Shown in pieces: positions 56,835-64,000 of a stretch of 64,000 bases of DNA. The notes beneath the pieces are model-generated. The model made no database searches, was not told the origin of the DNA, and worked only from the letters and a program-made list of their open reading frames with translations. The position numbers and the translations under genes are program-made. The DNA is from Aeromicrobium erythreum (GTDB lineage: Bacteria; Actinomycetota; Actinomycetes; Propionibacteriales; Nocardioidaceae): NCBI RefSeq assembly GCF_001509405.1, contig NZ_CP011502.1, forward strand, positions 2,604,001 through 2,668,000. The letters are read 5' to 3'. The stretch's first letter is position 1, and each line of letters starts with the position of its first letter.

Positions 56835-57653
56835 ATGACCGTACGCGACATCGCACTCAACGACGGCACGACGATCCCGCAGGTCGGCTTCGGCGTGTTC
56901 CAGATCGACCCCGCCGACACCCAGGCGGCCGTCGAGCAGGCGCTCGAGGTCGGCTACCGCCACATCGACACCGCCCGGATCTACGGCAACGAGGAGGGTG
57001 TCGGCGCCGCCCTGAAGGCCACGGGCCTCGCCGACGAGGTCTACGTGACCACGAAGCTGTGGAACGAGGACCAGGGCCACGAGTCCACGCTGCGCGCCTT
57101 CGACGCCAGCATGGGCCGCCTCGGCATCGACACGCTCGACCTCTACCTGATCCACTGGCCGACGCCCGCGCACGACACCTCCGTCGACACGTGGAAGGCC
57201 TTCGAGCAGCTCAAGGCCGACGGCCGCGTGCACTCGATCGGCGTCTCGAACTTCCGCGTGCAGGACCTGCAGCGCCTCGCCGACGAGGGACTCACCACCC
57301 CGGTGGTCAACCAGATCGAGCTGCACCCGGCCCTCACCCAGGACGTGCTGCGCGCCTACCACGCCGAGCACGACATCGTGACCGAGGCGTGGAGCCCGCT
57401 GGCCCAGGGCGAGGTGCTCGACGAGTCCGCGGTCGTGGAGATCGCACAGGCGCACGACGCGACGCCTGGACAGGTCGTGCTGGCGTGGCACCTCGCCCTC
57501 GACAACGTGGTCTTCCCGAAGTCGGTGACGCCGTCGCGCATCGCCGAGAACTTCGCCGCCACCGAGCTCACGCTCTCCGACGAGGAGCTGCAGCGCATCA
57601 GCGCGATCAACCGCGACGAGCGCACCGGCCCGGACCCGGCCGAGTTCAACTGA
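56835..57653 (+). CDS. Aldo/keto reductase (2,5-diketo-D-gluconate reductase-like)
   Basis: 272 aa NADPH-dependent (beta/alpha)8 barrel. The catalytic tetrad is complete: D45 and Y50 (YRHIDTARIYGNEEGVG), K74 (VYVTTKLWNEDQG) and H107 (LDLYLIHWPT). SIGVSNFRVQDLQRL and the NADPH-binding FPKSVTPSRIAEN are typical. Substrate range of this family is broad. The ATG at 56835 is 7 bases after TACGGT; an in-frame GTG nine bases upstream overlaps that box and is unlikely. Confidence 0.92.
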   Translation: MTVRDIALNDGTTIPQVGFGVFQIDPADTQAAVEQALEVGYRHIDTARIYGNEEGVGAALKATGLADEVYVTTKLWNEDQGHESTLRAFDASMGRLGIDTLDLYLIHWPTPAHDTSVDTWKAFEQLKADGRVHSIGVSNFRVQDLQRLADEGLTTPVVNQIELHPALTQDVLRAYHAEHDIVTEAWSPLAQGEVLDESAVVEIAQAHDATPGQVVLAWHLALDNVVFPKSVTPSRIAENFAATELTLSDEELQRISAINRDERTGPDPAEFN

Positions 57654-57661
57654 CCCGCACG

Positions 57662-57705
57662 CGACGAGACCCTGGCCATCCCCCCGAACGGCCAGGGTCT
57701 CGTCG
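57662..57705 (+). terminator. Terminator after the aldo/keto reductase
   Basis: A perfect 16-bp stem (57662-57677 with 57690-57705) and 12-base C-rich loop, 8 bases after the stop. It may also end the convergent small-peptide transcript. Confidence 0.8.
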
Positions 57706-57772
57706 TGTGTGATGGACCATCCCCCCGAGATGCTCCACCGCCGACCCGTCCCCCGACAGGTCGGACGTCGTG

Positions 57773-57979
57773 TCAGCCGGCGTCAGGCACCAGTCCCGCG
57801 ACCAGCGGCTGGATGCCGGCGGTGTCGTCGAGCGGCTGGATGCCCTCGCCCAGGGGCTGGATGCCCTGGCCGAGCGGCTGGATTCCCTGGACGGTCGCGT
57901 CCGCGGCGGCCGGAGCCATCGCGAACAGGGCGGCGGCACCGGCTGAGGCGATCATGGAGCGCGTGCGGTTCGTCGACAC
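57773..57979 (-). CDS. Small secreted peptide with GIQPL repeats
   Basis: 68 aa. The N-terminus MSTNRTRSMIASAGAAALFA plus MAPAAADA reads as a Sec signal peptide, cleavage probably after residue 28. The mature part of about 40 residues has four copies of GIQPL, separated by GQ, GE and DDTA, and ends LVAGLVPDAG. The repeats are visible in DNA as gctggatgcc on the plus strand. No cysteines or aromatic residues. The GTG at 57979 has AAGGA 7 bases upstream, and TAGTCT lies about 33 bases upstream as -10. A palindrome CTAGTCC-tttg-GGACTAG overlaps the -35 region. I know no function for it. A signalling, surface-coating or adhesion peptide are guesses. Confidence 0.75.
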   Translation of the reverse strand: MSTNRTRSMIASAGAAALFAMAPAAADATVQGIQPLGQGIQPLGEGIQPLDDTAGIQPLVAGLVPDAG

Positions 57980-58022
57980 CGTGGTTCCTTCCGTCGTCCT
58001 GGTAGCAGGAGACTACACCGAA

Positions 58023-58040
58023 CTAGTCCTTTGGGACTAG
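58023..58040. promoter_or_regulatory. Palindrome in the promoter of the GIQPL peptide gene
   Basis: ctagtcc-tttg-ggactag, a perfect 7+7 inverted repeat with 4-base centre. It covers the -35 position of the TAGTCT promoter at 58014-58009 (minus strand), so it is a candidate operator. It is too AT-poor at its flank and lacks a U-run to be a good terminator. Confidence 0.5.
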
Positions 58041-58156
58041 ACCCTCGTAGTCATCATTTTCTCGTGGCGCGGACGTCGCTCGCGCCTGGAACGCCGGGCG
58101 TCCGGTGCGCGGCCGGCTGCGGATGCCCCGACCGCGACGTCTCGTAGGGTGGGACG

Positions 58157-58948
58157 GTGACCACCGCAGACCTCGCCCGCGCCGCCGCGGATGCCCTGTC
58201 CGAACGCACCGGAGGGGCGGCCCACGACGTCGCCCTCGTCATGGGCTCGGGCTGGCTGCCCGCCGCCGACGCGCTCGGCACCCCCGACCACGAGATCGCG
58301 CTCGCGGACCTGCCCGGATTCAGCGCCCCCGCGGTCGCGGGCCATGGCGGCACCGTCCGCTCGGTGCAGGTGGGCGAGCGTCGCGCCCTGGTGTTCCTGG
58401 GCCGCACCCACTTCTACGAGGGCAAGGGCGTGGCCGCCGTCGTGCACGGCGTGCGCACCGCAGCGGCCGCGGGCGTGCGCACGGTCGTGCTCACCAACGG
58501 TTGCGGCGGGCTCGACCCGCGCTGGGCCCCGGGTACCCCCGTGCTGATCAGCGACCACATCAACCTGACGGCCACCTCCCCCATCGAGGGCGCGAACTTC
58601 GTCGACCTGACCGACCTGTACTCGAGCCGCCTGCGCGCCCTCTGCCGCGAGGTCGACCCGTCGCTCGACGAGGGGGTCTACGTGCAGTTCCCTGGACCGC
58701 ACTACGAGACGCCGGCCGAGATCGGGATGGTCCGCGCGATCGGGGGAACCCTGGTGGGCATGTCGACCACGCTCGAGGCCATCGCGGCCCGTGAGGCCGG
58801 CCTCGAGGTGCTCGGCCTGTCGTTGGTGACCAACCTCGCCGCGGGCATCTCCGGCGAACCCCTGAACCACGAGGAGGTGCTCGAGGCCGGGAAGGCGGCC
58901 GCGAGCCGCATGGGCGCCCTGCTCGCCGACGTCATCCCCCGCATCTGA
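58157..58948 (+). CDS. Purine nucleoside phosphorylase (trimeric type)
   Basis: 263 aa. Phosphorolysis of purine nucleosides for salvage. Phosphate- and base-binding motifs are [56 protein letters not shown] (Glu/Met site) and [20 protein letters not shown] with the catalytic Asn. It is the low-molecular-mass trimer family (PunA/DeoD of M. tuberculosis type). The GTG at 58157 follows TAGGGT by exactly 6 bases. The next gene follows after 34 bases, probably as an operon. Confidence 0.94.
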   Translation: MTTADLARAAADALSERTGGAAHDVALVMGSGWLPAADALGTPDHEIALADLPGFSAPAVAGHGGTVRSVQVGERRALVFLGRTHFYEGKGVAAVVHGVRTAAAAGVRTVVLTNGCGGLDPRWAPGTPVLISDHINLTATSPIEGANFVDLTDLYSSRLRALCREVDPSLDEGVYVQFPGPHYETPAEIGMVRAIGGTLVGMSTTLEAIAAREAGLEVLGLSLVTNLAAGISGEPLNHEEVLEAGKAAASRMGALLADVIPRI

Positions 58949-58982
58949 GCCTGACCGGCCACCCACGCCCCGAGGAGCACCC

Positions 58983-60644
58983 ATGTCCGTCGTCGACCTC
59001 GCACTCGACTGGATCAGCCAGGACCCCGACCCGCAGACCCGAGCCGAGCTGCAGGCCCTCGTCGACGCCGACGACACCGCGGCGCTCGAGGACCGCTTCG
59101 GCAGCCGTCTGCAGTTCGGCACCGCCGGGCTGCGCGGCGCCCTCGGCGGCGGTCCGAACCGGATGAACCGCGTCATCGTCGCCAAGGCCGCCGCAGGTCT
59201 CGCCGCGTACCTGCGCCGTGAGGTCGACGGGGAGCCGTCGGTGGTCGTGGGGTACGACGCGCGGCACAACTCCGACGTGTTCGCCCGCGACACCGCCGAG
59301 ATCATGCAGGCGGCGGGCGTGCGCGCCTACCTGCTGCCCGTGCACCTGCCGACGCCGGTGCTCGCCCACGCCATCCTGCACCTCGGCTGCTCGGCCGGCG
59401 TCATGGTGACGGCGTCGCACAACCCCCCGCAGGACAACGGCTACAAGGTCTACCTTGGCGACTCCAGCCAGATCGTGCCGCCGGCCGACACCGACATCTC
59501 CGCGCTCATCGACGAGGTCGGCCGGGTCGACGAGCTGCCCCGCAGCGACGACTACACCGTCTGCGGCCCCGACGTGGCCGAGGCCTACGTGCAGGCCGTC
59601 GTCGACCTCGCGCACGACGGCCCACGCGACGTCGTCGCCGTGTACACGCCGATGCACGGCGTCGGACGCGACACCCTCGTCGAGGTCGTGCGACGCACCG
59701 GGTTCCCCGCCTTGCACGTCGTGCCCGAGCAGGGCGACCCCGATCCCGACTTCCCCACCGTCGCGTTCCCGAACCCCGAGGAGCCGGGCGCGATGGACCT
59801 CGCGCTCAAGCTCGCGGCGGAGGTCGGGGCCGACGTCATCGTCGCCAACGACCCCGACGCCGACCGCTGCGCCGTGGGGGTCAGGGACGGTGAGGCGTTC
59901 CGGATGCTCACGGGCGACCAGACGGGAGTGCTCTTGGCCGAGCTGCTGCTGCGCCGCGGCGTGGACGGCACGTACGGCTCGTCGATCGTCTCCTCCGACA
60001 TGCTCGGCCGCCAGGCCGAGGCGCACGACCGACGCTGGCAGCAGACCCTCACCGGCTTCAAGTGGCTCGGCAAGATCGGCGACCTCGCGTTCGGCTACGA
60101 GGAGGCGCTGGGCTACAGCGTGGCCCCGCACGTCGCGCGCGACAAGGACGGCGTGTCCGCGATCCTCGCGGTGCTCGAGCTGGCGGCGGAGCTGAAGGCC
60201 GAGGGGCGCACGCTCCTCGACCTGCTCGACGACCTCTACCGCGAGCACGGTCTGCACGCGACCGGCCAGCTGTCGGTGCGCGTCGACGACCTGTCGATCA
60301 TCGCCGACGCCATGAGCACGCTGCGCACCACGCCGCCGCGACTGCTGGGCGGCCTGGAGGTGACGGCCGTCGACGACCTCGCCGACGGGTACGCGGGCCT
60401 CCCGCCCACCGACGGGATCCGCCTCGCCCTGGCTCTGCCGCCGGCGACGGAGGCCGCCCCGCACGGACCCGCGATCGACTCGGCGCGCATCATCTGCCGC
60501 CCGTCGGGCACTGAGCCCAAGCTCAAGTGCTACATCGAGGTCGTCGTGTCGGTGCAGGACTCCGTCGAGGTGTCGCGCGAGCAGGCCGACGCCACCCTGG
60601 AGGCGCTGCGCTCCGACCTCGCGACGGCCCTCGGCCTTGCCTGA
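58983..60644 (+). CDS. Phosphohexomutase/phosphopentomutase (PmmB/PGM2-like)
   Basis: 553 aa alpha-D-phosphohexomutase superfamily. The phosphoserine loop VTASHNPPQDNGYKVYLGD has catalytic S145, the metal loop is NDPDADRCAVGV, the sugar-binding loop is FGYEEALGYSV and the phosphate loop is CRPSGTEPKLKCYIE. It is similar to M. tuberculosis PmmB (Rv3308), which also neighbours the purine phosphorylase and deoA region. Co-location with PNP suggests interconversion of ribose 1-phosphate or deoxyribose 1-phosphate released by PNP, the PGM2-type phosphopentomutase role; this is inference. AGGAG lies 8 bases before the ATG. Confidence 0.92.
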   Translation: MSVVDLALDWISQDPDPQTRAELQALVDADDTAALEDRFGSRLQFGTAGLRGALGGGPNRMNRVIVAKAAAGLAAYLRREVDGEPSVVVGYDARHNSDVFARDTAEIMQAAGVRAYLLPVHLPTPVLAHAILHLGCSAGVMVTASHNPPQDNGYKVYLGDSSQIVPPADTDISALIDEVGRVDELPRSDDYTVCGPDVAEAYVQAVVDLAHDGPRDVVAVYTPMHGVGRDTLVEVVRRTGFPALHVVPEQGDPDPDFPTVAFPNPEEPGAMDLALKLAAEVGADVIVANDPDADRCAVGVRDGEAFRMLTGDQTGVLLAELLLRRGVDGTYGSSIVSSDMLGRQAEAHDRRWQQTLTGFKWLGKIGDLAFGYEEALGYSVAPHVARDKDGVSAILAVLELAAELKAEGRTLLDLLDDLYREHGLHATGQLSVRVDDLSIIADAMSTLRTTPPRLLGGLEVTAVDDLADGYAGLPPTDGIRLALALPPATEAAPHGPAIDSARIICRPSGTEPKLKCYIEVVVSVQDSVEVSREQADATLEALRSDLATALGLA

Positions 60645-60700
60645 CCGAGCGGGCGGCGGCGCCTCTCGCTCGGGCGTCGCCGCGACCCGTCAGGCGGGTC

Positions 60701-62812
60701 TCAGTCGTCGTCCTTCTTCGGCTCCGGCTTCTTGCCGCAGATGATGCGGTCGGCCGCCTGGTAGACGGCGGTGTCGGTCTCGCGCTTCACGACGCGACCG
60801 TCCTTGCGCAGGGTGCGGTAGATGTCGATGTCGAAGCCGGGCAACGCACCCTGGGGTGCGCAGGAGGCCGAGTCGTCGTAGCGCGTCTGGCCGGTGCGGA
60901 AGTTGCGCCGCTCGGACTGGCCCGCCTCGACGTCGAACTCCTTCGTGCCCCAGATCTGCACCGTCGTGCGGCCGACGCCGCCGGGCGAGCTCGGCTGCAC
61001 GAACGAGCGGATGAGCACGCCGCTCTTGAGGTTGTTGCGGAAACGCAGGTCGAGCGACCCGAAGTAGACGGTCGCCTCACGGCCCACCGGGTAGCGGTCG
61101 ATGTAGAACGCGTGCGGGTGGTGCTCCACGTCGTCGAGCCCGGCGAAGAAGGCGGCGTTGTAGGTGGTGGTGACCACCTGCGACACACCACCGCCGAGCT
61201 CGTCGCGGAAGCGACCGCCGTTGATGACCGAGCCGCTGGTGAAGCCGTTCGCCGCCGTCCGCTCGCCCACGGTGTCGTTGAAGGAGAACGTCTCCCCCGG
61301 CTCGACGATGGTGCCGTCCAGCAGCTGCGCGGCTCGGCCCTGGTTGATGTTGCGGTACTCGGCGTGCGGGTACTCGGTGGTGAACTCGCTGACCTTCTCG
61401 GTGATGCGCAGGGCCTTGGCGTCCTCGGTCGTGAACTCCGGCTCGACGACCTTGGCCTCGACCGTGACGGCGCGCTCGGCTCCGCTGCGCGTGAGCACCG
61501 GCACGAGCTTCTCGGCCATCTCCTTCGGCTGCAGGCCGATGCCCTCCTTGCCCGGCACGACCACGGGGCGCTCGCCACGGATCTCCACCGTGGCGTCGAC
61601 CGCCTTGCGCCCGATGCCGGTGGTGGCGTCGGTGAGGGGCTCGGCGAGCCGCTCCGGGTCGATGACCGGGGTCATCGCGCCGTCGACGGGCTCGACGCGC
61701 AGGGCCGGCGCGTAGGCGGTCACGGGCAGCTCGACCTTCTGCCGGCCGACCCGGATGGTCACCGGTGCCGCGACGGCCGGCCGGGCGATCGAGGAGACCG
61801 CCTCGCGCAGGCCTGCGACGTCGACGGCGGGCTCGACCGCGGCCGTCGGGACCTTGGCCGGCTCGTCCTGCACCAGGTACTCGTCCTGGATGAGCTGCGC
61901 CGTGTCGGCGGTGCGGATGGTGAGCCCGTCCTTGGGCTGGCGCGTCCGCGGCGTGGCGTTCGGGAAGGTGATGAGGGCCTCGGTGACGGGCACGTCGACG
62001 GCCTCGCCGATGCCCTGGACGGCCGACCGCAGCGCCTTCTCGTCGACGTCGAGCACGGGGGCGCGGTTGCGGCTGCCGACCACGAGCGCGACCATGTCGC
62101 GTGGGTCCCAGCTGCGCGCACCGCCTGCGGAGTCGACGGAGGCGTCGACGTCGAGCGCGAGACCGGCGTCGGACGGCGTGACCTCGAAGCGCTCGTCGCC
62201 GTGGACCAGGACGACCGGGTCGTCCTGCTTCGGGCCCAGCTCCTTCTCCAGCGTCGAGCGTGCGCCGGCGGGCGACATGCCGCCGACGTCGACGCCGCCG
62301 ATGGTGGTGCCGGCGGCGAGCCGGCTGCCGGTGAGCAGGTAGCCACCGACGTAGAGACCGCCCAGCAGGACGACGACGGCGACGAGCGCCCAGCGTCCCC
62401 AGTGCCGCCCGGATCCCTCGTCGCCCGGGTAGCCGGCGTCGCCGTCGCCGGTCGGGGGCTCGTCGGACCAGCCGTCGGGGTCCACCGCGTGCGGCGGGGG
62501 TGCCGCCGCGAGCGATGCGTCGTCCTGCGTAGCGTCGTCGACGTCCTCGAAGGCCTCGGCCGGCGCTGACGACTCGGCGACCTCCGCCTCGTCCTCGGTC
62601 CACTCGCCCTCGGACCCCTCGTCCCCGGACCGCTCGCCCCCAGCCCGGGGGGCGTCGTGGTCGGCGAGCGACCAGCTCTGGGTCGGGGCGTCGTCGAGGT
62701 CGAGCTCGTCGGACTCGACCACCGGCTCGACATCGGCGTCGGAGACGGTCTCGTCGAGGTGTCCCTCGTCGGTACCCTCCACGTCGGGCGACTCCGGTCG
62801 CTCGTCGTTCAT
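60701..62812 (-). CDS. VanW-domain, peptidoglycan-binding-like membrane protein
   Basis: 703 aa. A very acidic cytosolic N-terminus (about 1-135), one membrane segment at about 142-164 (WALVAVVVLLGGLYVGGYLL), then extracytoplasmic repeats of the putative peptidoglycan-binding type (PF12229-like, about 170-280 and 330-450) and a VanW domain at about 480-640. The VanW part has EYRNINQGRAAQLLDGTIV, GETFSFNDTVGERT and GGGVSQVVTTTYNAAFFAGL. VanW-like proteins occur with the cell envelope, and in vancomycin clusters, without a proven activity. The ATG at 62812 has GGAG six bases upstream. No vancomycin-resistance genes are nearby, so this is an envelope gene of unknown role. Confidence 0.88.
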   Translation of the reverse strand: MNDERPESPDVEGTDEGHLDETVSDADVEPVVESDELDLDDAPTQSWSLADHDAPRAGGERSGDEGSEGEWTEDEAEVAESSAPAEAFEDVDDATQDDASLAAAPPPHAVDPDGWSDEPPTGDGDAGYPGDEGSGRHWGRWALVAVVVLLGGLYVGGYLLTGSRLAAGTTIGGVDVGGMSPAGARSTLEKELGPKQDDPVVLVHGDERFEVTPSDAGLALDVDASVDSAGGARSWDPRDMVALVVGSRNRAPVLDVDEKALRSAVQGIGEAVDVPVTEALITFPNATPRTRQPKDGLTIRTADTAQLIQDEYLVQDEPAKVPTAAVEPAVDVAGLREAVSSIARPAVAAPVTIRVGRQKVELPVTAYAPALRVEPVDGAMTPVIDPERLAEPLTDATTGIGRKAVDATVEIRGERPVVVPGKEGIGLQPKEMAEKLVPVLTRSGAERAVTVEAKVVEPEFTTEDAKALRITEKVSEFTTEYPHAEYRNINQGRAAQLLDGTIVEPGETFSFNDTVGERTAANGFTSGSVINGGRFRDELGGGVSQVVTTTYNAAFFAGLDDVEHHPHAFYIDRYPVGREATVYFGSLDLRFRNNLKSGVLIRSFVQPSSPGGVGRTTVQIWGTKEFDVEAGQSERRNFRTGQTRYDDSASCAPQGALPGFDIDIYRTLRKDGRVVKRETDTAVYQAADRIICGKKPEPKKDDD

Positions 62813-62845
62813 GCCTGGCTCCCTCGGGTGGTCGGCTCTGCGGCG

Positions 62846-62861
62846 ACGATCGCGCGATCGT
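62846..62861. promoter_or_regulatory. Perfect 16-bp palindrome in the leader of the VanW-protein gene
   Basis: acgatcgcgcgatcgt. It lies 34 bases before the ATG and just after the predicted start of transcription, suitable for an operator or an RNA hairpin. Confidence 0.45.
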
Positions 62862-62877
62862 GCCCCGTGCGACCGGT

Positions 62878-62907
62878 AGTACAACAGAGGATCGACCCCT
62901 GCGTCAC
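62878..62907 (-). promoter_or_regulatory. Candidate promoter of the VanW-protein gene
   Basis: GTGACG (62907-62902), 18-base spacer, TGTACT (62883-62878) on the minus strand; start near 62871, a leader of about 60 bases that includes the palindrome. The rest of 62813-62972 shows nothing else. Confidence 0.45.
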
Positions 62908-62972
62908 GCCCGTCGGCGCTGGTCGCATTCCTCCCATGATGACGGAGCGACCCCGGCGGCCCCGCACCGCGC

Positions 62973-63326
62973 TCACCTGGCGAGGCGAGGCGCGACCACG
63001 ACCGCGGCTGCGCAGAGCCCCAGTCCGCCGATCGTGAAGGTCCACCCCAGGGTGTCCGAGGCCACCAGGTAGGAGCCCGTCGACTGCACCTGCTGGAGCA
63101 GCAGGACGAGGGTCCAGCCGAAGCCGAACCACGCCGCACCGACCCGCACCAGGCCGTCGCACGCGACGGCCGTGGCCAGCGTGGCCACGAGCGCGAGCAC
63201 GAGCCCCCACGGGACGTCGAGGCCGCCCACGTCCACCGTCATGCGGTGCACGACGGCACCGAGCGCACCGACCCACGCGCCCAGCAGCAGCACGCCGGCG
63301 CGGGCGAGGACCGCCCGCACGCTCAC
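62973..63326 (-). CDS. Small membrane protein coupled to mshB (Rv1171 position)
   Basis: 117 aa with four hydrophobic segments (VLLLGAWVGALGAVVH, VPWGLVLALVATLATAVA, AAWFGFGWTLVLLLQQV, FTIGGLGLCAAAVVVAP). The GTG at 63326 overlaps the mshB stop as GTGA. A membrane protein in the same place follows mshB in M. tuberculosis, so the link is conserved, but its role is unknown. Confidence 0.82.
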   Translation of the reverse strand: MSVRAVLARAGVLLLGAWVGALGAVVHRMTVDVGGLDVPWGLVLALVATLATAVACDGLVRVGAAWFGFGWTLVLLLQQVQSTGSYLVASDTLGWTFTIGGLGLCAAAVVVAPRLAR

Positions 63327-64000
63327 ACGCCCGTGCCGGCGAAGAGGTCGTCCTCGAACGACGTGCCGGGCACGGGTGCCGCGACACCCTTGACCAGGCG
63401 GTAGTGCTCGGTGCCCCACGCGCGGAACGCCACGTCGTTGGAGAGGGCGAAGAACGGCCCGTCGACCGAGATCTGCGTGGCGTGGGCACGCATGGCGTCG
63501 AGCTTCGCGTCGACCCACGGGCTGCCGTCGATCTCGGCGTCGAGGTCGTCGTCGTCGATGGCGAAGGGTGGCAGGTGGTCGGGGTCGAGCCCCTCCATGA
63601 ACTGCAGGTCGCCGGCCTCGCGGATCTCCTTGATGCCCTCGCGCATCGCCCGGGCCGACATCGCCGTCCAGTAGACCTTGGCGACGTCCCACGCGTCGCC
63701 GAGGTCGTGGCGGTAGGAGCGGGCCGCGGCGAGCGCGACGGCGTAGTGCGCGACGCGGTGCGCCTGCACGTGGTCGGGGTGGCCGTAGTTGCCGAAGTCG
63801 TCGTAGGTCACCAGCACCTGGGGACGGACCTCGCGGATCACGGCGACCAGCTCGTTCGTCGCCTCGAGCAGGTCGGCGTGCCAGAAGGCGTTCTCGTGGA
63901 TGTCGTCGGCGGCCGTGGCGTTGCCGTCGTCGCCCCACTTCATGCCGGAGTCGCGGAACCGGCCGTCGCCGCCGAGCCGCCGGAAGTCCGTGACGCCCAG
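63323..64000 (-). CDS. mshB: Mycothiol deacetylase MshB, N-terminal part cut off by the window edge
   Basis: Zn-dependent N-acetyl-1-D-myo-inosityl-2-amino-2-deoxy-glucopyranoside deacetylase, second step of mycothiol synthesis. The last 225 residues are in the window, beginning LGVTDFRRLGGDGRFRDSGM, a stretch characteristic of MshB. The zinc-binding His of NYGHPDHVQAHRV is present; the AHPDD motif with the other ligands lies upstream, outside. ALSNDVAFRAWGTEHYRLVKG is near the C-terminus. It supports an actinobacterial origin. Confidence 0.94.
   Translation of the reverse strand: MGVTDFRRLGGDGRFRDSGMKWGDDGNATAADDIHENAFWHADLLEATNELVAVIREVRPQVLVTYDDFGNYGHPDHVQAHRVAHYAVALAAARSYRHDLGDAWDVAKVYWTAMSARAMREGIKEIREAGDLQFMEGLDPDHLPPFAIDDDDLDAEIDGSPWVDAKLDAMRAHATQISVDGPFFALSNDVAFRAWGTEHYRLVKGVAAPVPGTSFEDDLFAGTGV

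Noticed and set aside
60701..62812. Vancomycin resistance locus because of the VanW domain
   Set aside because: No vanHAX, vanRS or vanZ genes nearby; VanW-like domains are common in envelope proteins.

Overview
The window is chromosomal DNA from a high-GC actinobacterium. The 16S gene and the gene content (mycothiol mshB, IdeR, RamB, SteA, GlpR/SepX, 10-methyl or cyclopropane lipid methyltransferase) suggest Nocardioidaceae, possibly Aeromicrobium-like; that placement is from memory of related sequences, not from a search. I see no integrase, transposase, prophage, CRISPR array or plasmid functions. Most genes look like vertically inherited housekeeping genes.

Layout. (1) 1-15971, all minus strand, is a long conserved block that matches the M. 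tuberculosis order Rv1691-Rv1711: TPR protein, (extra OB-fold protein), HAD phosphatase, small protein, tlyA, NAD kinase, recN, steA, mctB, pyrG, NUDIX ADP-ribose pyrophosphatase, xerD, parA-like, small DNA-binding-like protein, scpA, scpB, rluB, with tyrA following rluB. Many of these genes overlap by ATGA/GTGA and are probably translationally coupled. (2) 15997-21646 is one rRNA operon (16S-23S-5S, minus strand, no spacer tRNA) with promoter, boxA-like elements, a 23S processing stalk and a terminator. (3) 21878-28056: tRNA-Ala(CGC), then glpR/sepX, rimJ, mogA, moaC, moeA/glp and a eukaryotic-type UDP-glucose pyrophosphorylase, divergent from 5-formyl-THF cyclo-ligase. (4) 28053-35802: two CNNM/CorC transporters, an FmdB-type zinc ribbon, a SAF-domain membrane protein, mscL, an epimerase, a second HAD phosphatase and a secreted sugar dehydrogenase. 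(5) 35963-40862: tRNA-Arg(CCU) and the glyoxylate shunt (aceA-aceB) with its regulator ramB divergent, followed by a decayed 3-hydroxyacyl-CoA dehydrogenase. (6) 41005-50281: lipoprotein esterase, topoisomerase IB, flavin disulfide reductase, PLP desulfhydrase-like enzyme, subtilase, PGPGW membrane protein, and a three-gene plus-strand operon of CFA-type methyltransferase, DUF1295 reductase-like membrane protein and NAD(P)-binding protein. (7) 50330-64000: ideR, photolyase, hotdog protein, MFS transporter, pdxH, citrate synthase, aldo-keto reductase, a small secreted repeat peptide, purine nucleoside phosphorylase, phosphohexomutase, a VanW-domain protein and partial mshB.

The strongest window-wide signal is promoter architecture. 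At least 24 genes begin 6 or 7 nt after a hexamer of the form (T/C/other)ANNNT, so their mRNAs probably start at the start codon (leaderless). I used this to choose starts. In two places the TAG stop codon of one gene forms the first half of the next gene's -10 hexamer. At 27413-27429 two overlapping -10 hexamers on opposite strands place both divergent start codons exactly at +1.

Candidates for something undescribed: the GIQPL-repeat secreted peptide at 57773-57979 with a palindrome upstream; the methyltransferase/DUF1295/NAD(P)-binding operon at 47263-50281; and the TPR gene at 14934-15971, whose 3' two-thirds avoids G at synonymous sites directly downstream of the rRNA operon.
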